This document shows positions 50,742 to 58,993 of a stretch of 64,000 bases of DNA, one piece after another (the first letter of the stretch is position 1; every line of letters starts with the position of its first letter). The notes beneath the pieces are model-generated. The model was given only the letters and a program-made list of their open reading frames with translations. It was not told the DNA's origin and made no database searches. The position numbers and the translations under genes are program-made. The DNA comes from Clostridia bacterium. Lineage in GTDB: Bacteria; Bacillota; Clostridia; Christensenellales; Aristaeellaceae. The stretch spans positions 268,491 to 332,490 of the forward strand of contig JAFRQX010000019.1 of the NCBI GenBank assembly GCA_017428385.1, read 5' to 3'.

Positions 50742-52460
50742 TCAGTTCATCAGGCGCTTGCTTGCCTCGCACAGGGCCTCGCTGAGCGCTTCCGCTTCAG
50801 CTTTTCCGGCAGCATTGGCATTGATATACAGCTTGATCTTAGGTTCCGTGCCGGAGGGTCTGACACAGACCCAGTTGCCTTTCTCCAGTTCAAAATACAA
50901 CACGTCGGAAACAGGCAGGCCAGTCGGCGTTTCCTGTCCGTTCTCAGTACGGATACCCTTCAGGTAATCCCGGACAGCAGTTACTTTCAGTCCGGCGATT
51001 TCCTTCGGCGGCTGGGCACGCAGGGTGCTCATGATTTCCTTCATCCGGGTCAGTCCGTCCTTGCCGGGCAGCGTAGTGGAAACCACGCTGTTGGCATAAT
51101 ATCCGTATTCCCGGAAAATTTCCTGGATCCGGTCATAGAATGTGATTCCTTCTGCCATGCATGCGCAGGCAACCTCACTGACCAGCAGGCTTGCGTTCAC
51201 ACCGTCCTTGTCCCGCACAAAGGTACTGGAGAGGAAACCGTAGCTTTCCTCAAAGCCGAACAGGAAGGTATGATCTCCCTTGTCCATGAACTGCTGGATC
51301 TTCTCGCCGATGAATTTGAAGCCGGTCAGGGTCTCAAAAATGGACACTCCAAAGCTTTCACAGATCCTGTTGGCCAGGCTCGTGGAAACAATACTCTTGA
51401 CCGCGGCACCGTCCTTCGGTAGCTTTCCGGCTTTCTTCAGGCTGGAAAGGATGTAATGCAGAAGCACACAGCCGATCTGGTTTCCGCTCAGCAGATGCCA
51501 TTCTCCCCGTCCGTCCTTAACTGCCACACCCAGGCGGTCACAGTCCGGATCTGTTGCGAAGATTACATTTGCATTGACTTCAGCAGCCAGCTTGAATGCC
51601 AGTTCATAGGCCCCGGGATCTTCCGGATTCGGCACCTTGATTGTGCTGAAGTTCGGATCAGGCATTTCCTGTTCCTTCACAACCGCCACATTGGTCAGGC
51701 CGATCTCCTTCAGCAGGCGGCGAACCGGTACATTGCCGCTGCCGTGCAGGGGCGTATAAACAATGTTCAGCTTTGAGCCTTCCGTCCGGAGCAGTTCCGG
51801 ATTGATGCTCAGCGTTTTAACCCGCTCGATGTAGTCATCGTCCACTTCTTTGTTGCCGATGATTTTCAGCAGTCCCTTGTCCAGTGCTTCCTGTTCGTCC
51901 ATCAGTACGCAGTCTGTATATTGTGTGGCACGGATCACCCGGGTAATCCCTTCAGCGGCTTCAGGCCCCACCTGTGCGCCGTCCTCGCCATATACTTTAT
52001 AACCGTTATACTGCGGCGGATTATGGCTGGCTGTAATAACCACGCCTGCCTTTGCGTGCAGGTGCCGCACCGCAAAGCTCAACACCGGCACCGGGCGAAG
52101 CGCATCAAACAGATAAGCCGGTATACCTTCTGCGCACAGCACCAGCGCCGTATCTTTAGCAAATTCAGCACTGCACCGGCGGCTGTCATACGCAATGACA
52201 ACGCCGCGTTTTGCTTCCTCCGGGTTTTCAAGCAGATATCCTGCCAGTCCCTTGGTTGCACGCCGGACGTTGTATTTATTCATCCGGTTCATGCCGGCTC
52301 CGAGCACACCTCTCATTCCCGCGGTACCGAAGCTCAGCTCCGTATAGAAGCGGTCTTCCATTTCCTTTTCGTCTTCGCCGATGGCTTTCAGCTCCCGGAT
52401 CGTATCCTGGTCATCCGCAAAGTCCTGCAGCCACTGCTCATAGTTTTCACGAATTGTCAT
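50742..52460 (-). CDS. Phosphoglucomutase / phosphomannomutase
   Basis: A 572-residue alpha-D-phosphohexomutase, PgcA-like. The catalytic Ser is in VVITASHNPPQYNGYKVYG, the metal loop is ATDPDCDRLGVA, the sugar loop GFEESYGFL and the phosphate-binding loop RPSGTEPKIKLY. It interconverts glucose-1- and glucose-6-phosphate, so it would bring the product of GlgP into glycolysis or supply wall precursors. A strong promoter precedes it. Confidence 0.94.
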   Translation of the reverse strand: MTIRENYEQWLQDFADDQDTIRELKAIGEDEKEMEDRFYTELSFGTAGMRGVLGAGMNRMNKYNVRRATKGLAGYLLENPEEAKRGVVIAYDSRRCSAEFAKDTALVLCAEGIPAYLFDALRPVPVLSFAVRHLHAKAGVVITASHNPPQYNGYKVYGEDGAQVGPEAAEGITRVIRATQYTDCVLMDEQEALDKGLLKIIGNKEVDDDYIERVKTLSINPELLRTEGSKLNIVYTPLHGSGNVPVRRLLKEIGLTNVAVVKEQEMPDPNFSTIKVPNPEDPGAYELAFKLAAEVNANVIFATDPDCDRLGVAVKDGRGEWHLLSGNQIGCVLLHYILSSLKKAGKLPKDGAAVKSIVSTSLANRICESFGVSIFETLTGFKFIGEKIQQFMDKGDHTFLFGFEESYGFLSSTFVRDKDGVNASLLVSEVACACMAEGITFYDRIQEIFREYGYYANSVVSTTLPGKDGLTRMKEIMSTLRAQPPKEIAGLKVTAVRDYLKGIRTENGQETPTGLPVSDVLYFELEKGNWVCVRPSGTEPKIKLYINANAAGKAEAEALSEALCEASKRLMN

Positions 52461-52532
52461 GTTTTTACCGCCTTTCTTTTATTCAGACCGGTTCTTTCAG
52501 TTACATTGATTTATACGGAAAACCGCATATTA

Positions 52533-52561
52533 ATTATAGTTTTTTTCCTTCTTCTTGACAA
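52533..52561 (-). promoter_or_regulatory. Promoter of the phosphohexomutase operon
   Basis: On the minus strand TTGTCA, 17 bases, TATAAT, about 73 bases before the start codon. Confidence 0.8.
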
Positions 52562-52601
52562 GCGCAAACAGCAGAAACAAAACGGAACACTGACACATCC
52601 G

Positions 52602-52967
52602 TCAATGTTCCTGTTCCCTCACACAAACCGCTGCGGATATGCCGCCGTCATGGGAAACGGACAGCAGGAAGCAATCATTGCCACCCAGTTCTGCAGCTTT
52701 CCCTTTCAGTCTGTATCCGGGTTTTCCGGCCTCATCATGGACTACTTCTATCTCTTTCAGATCAAAAGTGATGCCTGTTCCCAGGGCTTTAGCCAGCGCC
52801 TCCTTGGCCGCGTAGATCCCGGCGGCTGTCTGGGATGCTGTCTTCCCTTTTGAGCGGATATATCCAGCTTCCTCTTCTGTAAAATACCGGTTCAGGAACC
52901 GGTCGTTCTCAAGCAGTTTATCCATCCTGGATATTTCGCACAGATCCAGGCCCAGCCCCTTTATCAT
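52602..52967 (-). CDS. acpS: Holo-[acyl-carrier-protein] synthase
   Basis: A 121-residue phosphopantetheinyl transferase that activates ACP for lipid synthesis. IKGLGLDLCEISRM carries the metal-binding Asp and AAKEALAKALGTGI the second acidic residue; LLSVSHDG closes the domain. GGAGAG precedes this ATG; 16 codons upstream are not supported. It is divergent from moxR. Confidence 0.95.
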   Translation of the reverse strand: MIKGLGLDLCEISRMDKLLENDRFLNRYFTEEEAGYIRSKGKTASQTAAGIYAAKEALAKALGTGITFDLKEIEVVHDEAGKPGYRLKGKAAELGGNDCFLLSVSHDGGISAAVCVREQEH

Positions 52968-53048
52968 GCTGTTTCTCTCCTTTGTCTGCTTGCATGCGGA
53001 CATCCTATACTGCATTCCGTGGCTGTCCCTTCCGAATCATACCACACC

Positions 53049-53077
53049 TTGCGGTTTTCATCAATTGTAGGTATAAT
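53049..53077 (+). promoter_or_regulatory. Promoter of the moxR-DUF58 operon
   Basis: TTGCGG, 17 bases, TATAAT, about 97 bases before the moxR start. Confidence 0.65.
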
Positions 53078-53173
53078 AACTTCGTATGTTTCAGAGATGT
53101 ACGAACCGGCATTCCGGGAATATGTCTCTGATCTCCCTGTTTTTATATTTTAGTATTCTTTGGGAGGTTTCCT

Positions 53174-54118
53174 ATGATCAATCCCGGCAGAATGGTCCTC
53201 GCCCTTCAGCAAAACATCAGCAAAGCTGTCGTCGGCAAGGAAGAAGCCATTGAATATGCCCTCATCGCCCTGCTGTGCAAAGGTCATGTTTTGATCGAAG
53301 ATGTTCCCGGCGTGGGTAAAACCACCCTGGCCAGCGCCCTCGCCCGTTCGCTGGACTGTTCCTTCCGCAGGATTCAGTTCACGCCTGATCTGATGCCTTC
53401 CGACGTTACCGGTTTCACCATGGTCAATTTTCAGACCGGTGAAATGGAGTTTAAAGAAGGCGCTGTGATGAGCCAGATCGTCCTTGCGGACGAAATAAAC
53501 CGTACCAGTCCCAAAACCCAGTCTGCCCTGCTCGAGGTTATGGAAGAACATCAGGTGACTGTAGACGGTATCACCCATCCGCTTCCCCAGCCTTTTATTG
53601 TACTTGCCACCCAGAACCCCGGCGAGTTTGTCGGTACCTATCCCCTTCCGGAGGCGCAGGTGGACCGTTTCTTCCTGCGGATCTCCATCGGTTATCCGAC
53701 CGTGGAACAGGAAATGGACGTTCTGGAGCGATACAGCGGCTCCGTCATTCCCATGACAACCATCGAACCTATCTGCTCCGCCCAGGATGTCCTGGCCATG
53801 CAGGAACAGGTCACCACTGTCTATTGTTCTCCGGAAATCCGGAATTATGTTGCTTCCCTCGCCGCTGCCACACGAAATGATCCTTCTTTCTCTCTCGGTG
53901 CTTCCACCCGTGCGGCAATTGCTTTGATTCGCGGTGCCCAGGCCTGCGCTATGCTGGATGACCGTGATTTTGTCCTGCCTGAGGACGTACAGCACATGTT
54001 CCTTCCGGTCATGGCGCACAGGATGATTCTCTCTCCCGAAGCCAAGATGAAAGGAATTCCTGCGGAGCAGTTTCTGCTGACTACCCTGCAGAATACCACC
54101 GTTCCCGTAAAATTATGA
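53174..54118 (+). CDS. MoxR family AAA+ ATPase
   Basis: A 314-residue AAA+ protein of the MoxR group, thought to act as a chaperone for assembly of partner complexes. Walker A is EDVPGVGKTT (residues 42-51), Walker B VLADEINRTSPKTQSALLE, sensor region FIVLATQNPGEFVGTYPLPE. GGGAGG precedes the ATG. Its stop overlaps the start of the DUF58 gene by four bases, the standard MoxR-DUF58-transglutaminase arrangement. Confidence 0.95.
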   Translation: MINPGRMVLALQQNISKAVVGKEEAIEYALIALLCKGHVLIEDVPGVGKTTLASALARSLDCSFRRIQFTPDLMPSDVTGFTMVNFQTGEMEFKEGAVMSQIVLADEINRTSPKTQSALLEVMEEHQVTVDGITHPLPQPFIVLATQNPGEFVGTYPLPEAQVDRFFLRISIGYPTVEQEMDVLERYSGSVIPMTTIEPICSAQDVLAMQEQVTTVYCSPEIRNYVASLAAATRNDPSFSLGASTRAAIALIRGAQACAMLDDRDFVLPEDVQHMFLPVMAHRMILSPEAKMKGIPAEQFLLTTLQNTTVPVKL

Positions 54119-55266
54119 AACTGAAGCTAACTCTGCCCATTGCTGTATTTCTGACGCTGCTGACGGTTGCGCTCTGCACCGGCAGTCAGCTTTTTTTGCT
54201 GCTTTCCATCCTGATCCTGCTGATTCTGGCCGGTGCTGTCGTTGCCGTGCTGTGGGCATCTGCCACTCTGGAAGTGGAGGGTGCGCTCTCCGGAGAAACT
54301 GTCCGGCGCGGCGATGATGTGGTTTTGAGTCTTCGGGTCCGGCATCGCGGACTCATTCCGGTAGCACCGCTGCTTCTGGAATTATCTGATCCCGTCGGCA
54401 ACCGTGACAGGGATGTCCGTCTGAAAAATATGCCCCATCGTCTGCAGAGCATGAGGCTGCCGATTCACGCTTCCCATGTGGGCGTATTCTCTGTCGGCCT
54501 TCATTCCTGCACTGTGGAAGATCTGCTTGGGCTGGTTCAGCGGAGGATTGTACTGCGAAAAACAGCCTTTGAGCTGGTGGTTCTTCCCCAGACCTTCGAT
54601 GTGGAACCGTTAAAACTGGCACCCGGAGATCCTGGCAGTGAGCTCATGTCCAGGGCTACGGAAGACCTGAATGCTCCCTCTGATATCCGCAGTTATCAGC
54701 CTGGGGACGCCATGAAAAAAATTCACTGGAAGCTTTCCATGCGTAAGCGCGAACTGGTCGTCCGTAAATTTGACGAGCCGATTCTTCAGGACGTGCTGGT
54801 TCTCATGGATTGTTCCCCGCCTCCTTCCTGGGGACACGCCCGGGCAGGAGCGGATATCCGTGACGCAATGCTTGAAACCGCTGCTTCTATTCTCACCTCC
54901 CAGACAGTTACGGATCACCAGATTCGCATGCCGCTTCCCGGGAAGCATCCCGTGGATGTGGATAAGAGCATGGGACTGCCCATTGCCATGGATTATCTGG
55001 CCCGTGTGGAATTCTCTGAAACAGATCGTTTTGAGCGGGTTCTTTCCATGGAAAGCAGCCGCCTTCGGAAGGTTGGATGCGTTGTCATCATCTCCGCCCG
55101 GCTGAATATTCCTATGGTGGATATCATGATCCGCATGCATCGGGCCGGCCCGAATATCCGGCTTTACCTGGTTACCTTTGCTCCGGATGATGAAAACGTT
55201 CTTCCCCTCATCGCCCGTCTCCGTGAAGCTGGTTTAGAGGTTTCTTACGTGACACCGGACACATAA
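54115..55266 (+). CDS. DUF58 domain protein, MoxR partner
   Basis: A 383-residue protein with two N-terminal membrane helices (about 5-45), a beta-rich region, and the DUF58 core marked by RSYQPGDAMKKIHWKLSMRK (about residues 192-211), followed by a VWA-like fold beginning VLVLMDCSPP. It probably forms a membrane complex worked on by the MoxR ATPase. Its gene overlaps moxR, so both are made in step. Confidence 0.92.
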   Translation: MKLKLTLPIAVFLTLLTVALCTGSQLFLLLSILILLILAGAVVAVLWASATLEVEGALSGETVRRGDDVVLSLRVRHRGLIPVAPLLLELSDPVGNRDRDVRLKNMPHRLQSMRLPIHASHVGVFSVGLHSCTVEDLLGLVQRRIVLRKTAFELVVLPQTFDVEPLKLAPGDPGSELMSRATEDLNAPSDIRSYQPGDAMKKIHWKLSMRKRELVVRKFDEPILQDVLVLMDCSPPPSWGHARAGADIRDAMLETAASILTSQTVTDHQIRMPLPGKHPVDVDKSMGLPIAMDYLARVEFSETDRFERVLSMESSRLRKVGCVVIISARLNIPMVDIMIRMHRAGPNIRLYLVTFAPDDENVLPLIARLREAGLEVSYVTPDT

Positions 55267-55277
55267 GTACTTCCACA

Positions 55278-55381
55278 CTCTACATCCTTCACTGCCGCTT
55301 TAGTGGCAACTCTACACTCTTCACTCTTCACTCTACACTTTACACTATCCAGTGATGAGTGATCAGTTAATCAGTTAATCA
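55278..55381 (+). repeat. Heptad array 7 with TTTA-loop hairpin between DUF58 and transglutaminase genes
   Basis: CTCTACA, TCCTTCA, then a hairpin TGCCGC-TTTA-GTGGCA, then CTCTACA, CTCTTCA twice, CTCTACA, CTTTACA, CTATCCA, GTGATGA, GTGATCA and two 8-base units GTTAATCA. This is the longest array and shows the transition from CT units to GT units. It sits inside what should be one operon. Confidence 0.88.
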
Positions 55382-55403
55382 GACTGAATCATAGATTCGT
55401 CTG
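55380..55403 (+). promoter_or_regulatory. Hairpin just before the ribosome site of the transglutaminase gene
   Basis: CAGAC-T-GAATC and GATTCGTCTG pair with one bulged T around ATA, ending four bases before the GAAAGGAG-type ribosome site. It could modulate translation of the third gene of the operon. Confidence 0.45.
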
Positions 55404-55424
55404 ATTGGAAAGGAGTCCCCTGAC

Positions 55425-57692
55425 ATGAGCGAATCCCTTCGTCCCCGTTTGGTTCATGCCCTTCTGTCGCTTCTGCTGTCAGTTGGTCTCCTGCTGCCCC
55501 TGCTGGGAATCCTGGATTCCGCTTTACCTTCACCTGTCCTGATCCTCTGGATCGCGTTTATTATTCTGCTGTTTGAACTGGCCTCCCTCAAACGTGTCAT
55601 CAGTCTTGCCGCAGCCGGTGCTGCCCTTGTCGCTCTGCTTTTCTGGCTTTTTGCCATGGGCGGGATGCTTACTGTTTCTGATGCGGCAATGGCGATTGTT
55701 CTGCGCTGTAATGGTATCCGTACGGCAATTCCCCTGGTTGCTTCTGCTGTCACCGCCCTGCTGACCGTTCTCACCACCCTGATCTGCTGCTTTGCCTGCC
55801 TGCGCGGTGCATCTTTCCTTCCATCGTCAATTCTCTGCTTTGGCATGATCCTGTTGATTTATCTTTCCGGCGCCCGTGAATTGATTCCCTGGTTCCTGCC
55901 TGCCCTGATTGCCCTGCTTCTGCTTCTGATGACAGAGCGTTTCCCGGAGACGTCTCTTCCGCAGCTTATTCCCCTGGTTCTGCTGCTTGTTGCCGCTGCT
56001 TACCTGCTTGCCGGCAACGGTGCCGGGCAAAATCCGCTCCGTCAGAAAGCGGACGAACTGCGTCAGGCGGTTCTGGATCGGTTGTTCTTTACCGAACCAC
56101 GGGATATTTTCTCCCTTTCTTCTGAAAACTACTATCCTGAAGGACAGGATCAGCTGGGTGGTAAGCCGAATCCCTCCAATCATCCTGTCATGAAGGTTTC
56201 AACGCCCCGCACTGTTTATCTGCGTGGTGTCATCCTGAACGAATATACCGGACGCAGCTGGGTCAATACGACCGACAGGCGTCGTTATCTCCGGCAGTCT
56301 TCCAGGCTTGCCGATCTCCGTGCTGCTCTGTTTGATGAGAATCTCCCGCCACTGAATATCCGTAATTCCCTGTGTGACCCTGTTACCATTTCCGTACGGA
56401 TGCTCAGTGATGATGAAAGCAATTCTTCCACCCAGTTTTCCTCCACCCTCTTTGTTCCCCAGCGGGTCAGGAACCTGATTCCGGGCGGGGATCTCGTGCC
56501 GTACTTTAATAATTCTTCCGAACTTTTTGTCACCCGGAATCTGCAGCCTGGTGATACATACACTGTAACCGCTCCCATTTTCCTGGCCGGAGATTCCGGT
56601 CTGGGTACCCTGATAGAAGTCTGCTCCACCATGGAGGACAACGCATACGAAAAAATCGTCCAGACCTATACAACGCTTCCTGCCCATTTGGAGGGAATCG
56701 TTTATTCCATGGCACGTGAAGCCTCTTCTGTCGCGGCTTCACCCTACGACAAGGCGCTGGCGCTTCGTTCCTGGCTGAGCCGCAGCTACCGCTATACGCT
56801 GGATGTCCAGCCCCAGTCTCCGGACATGGATTTTGTCACCACCTTTCTTTTGGATACCAAGGAAGGCTACTGTACCTACTTTGCTTCTGCCATGACAGTC
56901 CTGTGCCGGATGATCGGTCTTCCGGCCAGATACGTGGAAGGGTATGTGGCAGAACCGGATGCTGACGGCCAGGCCCTGGTTACAGGTCTTTCCGCCCACG
57001 CCTGGACCGAAGTCTATTTTAAAGGCTTTGGCTGGCTCACCTTTGACGCGACGCCCAGGCACAGCAGCAGCGGCAGCCAGGATAATGCAAATTCTCCTTC
57101 ATCTCCTGATCCTACTCCAACGCCCGAACCTGAACCTCCCGAATCTGTTCCGGATGAAAACGAACCGACTCCTGAACCGGAACCGCCGGAGAATCCCGAC
57201 GATTCTTCCGATACTCCTGATTCTCCCCCGCCTTTACCTGAACCCGATGCTGATAATGATTCGCCAGATTCCCCCGGTTCATTCCCCTGGCTCCTCCTGC
57301 TTCTCCTGCTGCTTCTCGCCGCGCTGATTCTCCGGATTCGTCTGACTGACCCTGTCGTCCGTGATAAGCGTGCCAAATCAGAATCCCGGCGTTTTGACAT
57401 CTGGTCTGAAGAGATCGCAGACCTGCTTTACGCGGAGAATCTTTCCCGTCATTCCGGCGAAACCCCCATGGCCTTTGGCCGGCGGATTGACCGCGCTTCC
57501 CATTTCAATGTTTCCCTTAACCCTGTGGGAGAATGCATCTCCTGGGTTCGTTATTCTCCTGCTGAAGTGAGTGAAGCAGAAACCGCGGTGCTCCGGGATA
57601 CTGCCGTTCTCCTGAAAGGCGATCTTTCCCGTCCTGCACGTCTCCGCTACCTCCTCCGCCGTATCTTTACAAACAAACGGTCACAGTTTTAA
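55425..57692 (+). CDS. Membrane transglutaminase-like protein (TgpA type)
   Basis: A 755-residue protein with about six N-terminal membrane helices (residues 10-195), an extracellular transglutaminase-like domain and a last helix (PWLLLLLLLLLAALIL, about residue 630) with a cytosolic tail. The catalytic Cys is in KEGYCTYFASAMTVLCRM and the His in SAHAWTEVYFKGFGWLTFDATP. A Pro/Glu-rich linker (PTPEPEPPESVPDENEPTPE) separates it from the last helix. AAAGGAG precedes the ATG. With MoxR and DUF58 it forms a known three-part module of unclear peptide substrate, possibly a wall or surface protein modifier. Confidence 0.9.
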   Translation: MSESLRPRLVHALLSLLLSVGLLLPLLGILDSALPSPVLILWIAFIILLFELASLKRVISLAAAGAALVALLFWLFAMGGMLTVSDAAMAIVLRCNGIRTAIPLVASAVTALLTVLTTLICCFACLRGASFLPSSILCFGMILLIYLSGARELIPWFLPALIALLLLLMTERFPETSLPQLIPLVLLLVAAAYLLAGNGAGQNPLRQKADELRQAVLDRLFFTEPRDIFSLSSENYYPEGQDQLGGKPNPSNHPVMKVSTPRTVYLRGVILNEYTGRSWVNTTDRRRYLRQSSRLADLRAALFDENLPPLNIRNSLCDPVTISVRMLSDDESNSSTQFSSTLFVPQRVRNLIPGGDLVPYFNNSSELFVTRNLQPGDTYTVTAPIFLAGDSGLGTLIEVCSTMEDNAYEKIVQTYTTLPAHLEGIVYSMAREASSVAASPYDKALALRSWLSRSYRYTLDVQPQSPDMDFVTTFLLDTKEGYCTYFASAMTVLCRMIGLPARYVEGYVAEPDADGQALVTGLSAHAWTEVYFKGFGWLTFDATPRHSSSGSQDNANSPSSPDPTPTPEPEPPESVPDENEPTPEPEPPENPDDSSDTPDSPPPLPEPDADNDSPDSPGSFPWLLLLLLLLLAALILRIRLTDPVVRDKRAKSESRRFDIWSEEIADLLYAENLSRHSGETPMAFGRRIDRASHFNVSLNPVGECISWVRYSPAEVSEAETAVLRDTAVLLKGDLSRPARLRYLLRRIFTNKRSQF

Positions 57693-57707
57693 TCAACTGT
57701 GACCGTT
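57676..57707 (+). terminator. 13-bp hairpin whose loop holds the transglutaminase stop codon
   Basis: AACGGTCACAGTT and AACTGTGACCGTT pair perfectly around TTAATC; the TAA stop is in the loop. AAAC/GTTT extends the stem after one mismatch. The following T-run is weak. Confidence 0.7.
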
Positions 57708-57714
57708 CGTTTAA

Positions 57715-57749
57715 CTATACACTCTTCACTCATCACTCTGCACGCTTTA
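57715..57749 (+). repeat. Heptad array 8 (five units)
   Basis: CTATACA, CTCTTCA, CTCATCA, CTCTGCA, CGCTTTA. It lies between the hairpin at the transglutaminase stop and the next terminator. Confidence 0.8.
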
Positions 57750-57765
57750 CTTCTGTCAATTCAGG

Positions 57766-57796
57766 AAAACCGCTTCCATCAGGAAGCGGTTTTTTT
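57766..57796 (+). terminator. Bidirectional intrinsic terminator
   Basis: AAAACCGCTTCC/GGAAGCGGTTTT, a 12-bp stem with ATCA loop followed by TTT. The A-run on the other side lets it also serve the convergent MBL gene. Confidence 0.92.
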
Positions 57797-57802
57797 CCGC
57801 CA

Positions 57803-57837
57803 TTGTTCATTATTCATTGTTCATTGCTCATTGTGAA
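57803..57837 (+). repeat. Heptad array 9 (five units) before the MBL gene 3' end
   Basis: TTGTTCA, TTATTCA, TTGTTCA, TTGCTCA, TTGTGAA. Arrays 8 and 9 thus flank the terminator between two convergent genes. Confidence 0.88.
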
Positions 57838-57848
57838 AGTTATGCTTT

Positions 57849-58499
57849 TCACCGCATTGCGTTGAAAAGCATAACCTTCGCCTGGCATTCCATATCTTCC
57901 TTTGTCACTCTGACCGCCTCTGCGCCTTGGCAGATCTCTTTTGTATCATAGAGTTCCAGGAATGCCTCCGGTCCGCTGATCGGCCATTCCTGGTTGTATT
58001 CCGTTTTATAGTGCATTGGGAGGATCAACCGTGCGTCCAGCTGATCTGCAATCCGCTTCGCCTGATCTGCGTCAATGGTATAAAAACCGCCCACGGGAAT
58101 CATCAGCACGTCCGGGTTTTTCAACTGCTCGAGCTGTACCTCATCCAGCAGGCATCCCAGATCTCCCAGATGCACAATCCGCAGTCCTTCTGCCTCGATC
58201 AGGAACAGCAGGGTCTCTCCCCGTTTGCTGCCCTGTTCATCATCATGAAATCCTTTTAGGGCTGTCACCTTCACGTCTGGTTCCGGCGTATACTGTCCAG
58301 CCTTATCTATGACCCGGGGTTCTCCCTTTAGGTTCTCCACTGCGTCATGATCGTGATGATGATGGGAAATGAGTGCGATATCCGCAGCTGTCTTATGAAG
58401 CGGATAACCGCAGGATGCGTCATACGGATCGGTCACGATCCTGACGCCGCTTTCCGTAACAATCAGAAATTCCGCGTGTCCGATGTGCTGAATCAGCAT
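57849..58499 (-). CDS. MBL-fold metal-dependent hydrolase, UlaG-like
   Basis: A 216-residue metallo-beta-lactamase-fold protein. The metal site is SHHHHDHDAV, with further ligands in HLGDLG and LPMHYKTEYN. The N-terminal QHIGHAEFLI and the short length match the UlaG/YtkL-like branch (lactonase or phosphodiesterase type). GAGGAATC precedes the ATG. It is the last gene of the minus unit starting with a miniprotein and CapA. Confidence 0.88.
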   Translation of the reverse strand: MLIQHIGHAEFLIVTESGVRIVTDPYDASCGYPLHKTAADIALISHHHHDHDAVENLKGEPRVIDKAGQYTPEPDVKVTALKGFHDDEQGSKRGETLLFLIEAEGLRIVHLGDLGCLLDEVQLEQLKNPDVLMIPVGGFYTIDADQAKRIADQLDARLILPMHYKTEYNQEWPISGPEAFLELYDTKEICQGAEAVRVTKEDMECQAKVMLFNAMR

Positions 58500-58505
58500 G
58501 ATTCC

Positions 58506-58991
58506 TCATTCCTTTCGTCCTGTAAAATATTTTCGGTTTATATCCGGCAGCGGCTCTCCGCGTCTGAGACGTTCTGCCCAGTTCCGGTGAAGTCCGGCAC
58601 AGGCTTCCTCGTATTTCTTTTCGCCTTCTTCACCGGCTTTGATCAGCATCCTTTGCACAGGTTCCGGTCCATCGGTCGCCTGTTTCTCATGCCTGTTCAG
58701 CAGGCTCAGACAGCACGCCGCTTCCGGCCCGAACTGTCCGTCATACCATCCTTCGGGAGGATCTACGGCCTTTTTCCTCATCAGGATCCAGCCTTTCTCC
58801 TCCTTGTGCTCCCATCCCTTGTTCCTGATCTCTTCCAGGAAAAGTGTCAGGTTTTCTGTGTTGCTGACAGACGGAAGATCTGTCGAATACAGCCAGTCTT
58901 CCGGCAGGCTTCTGCGAAGGACTGGTTTCCTTGTTGTCTGTGGAATTTTCATTATTTCCTGCAGTTCTTCCCTCAGGGCGTTCATCCGCAT
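58506..58991 (-). CDS. Protein of unknown function (161 aa)
   Basis: I do not recognise it. A soluble basic/acidic mix with PVLRRSLPEDWLYSTDLP, GWILMRKKAVDPPEGWYDG and a Glu/Lys-rich helical end. Two ATGs two codons apart are possible starts; GGAG lies about nine bases before the first. It is packed between capA (two bases) and the MBL gene (six bases), which supports a real gene and joint transcription. Confidence 0.65.
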   Translation of the reverse strand: MRMNALREELQEIMKIPQTTRKPVLRRSLPEDWLYSTDLPSVSNTENLTLFLEEIRNKGWEHKEEKGWILMRKKAVDPPEGWYDGQFGPEAACCLSLLNRHEKQATDGPEPVQRMLIKAGEEGEKKYEEACAGLHRNWAERLRRGEPLPDINRKYFTGRKE

Positions 58992-58993
58992 TG

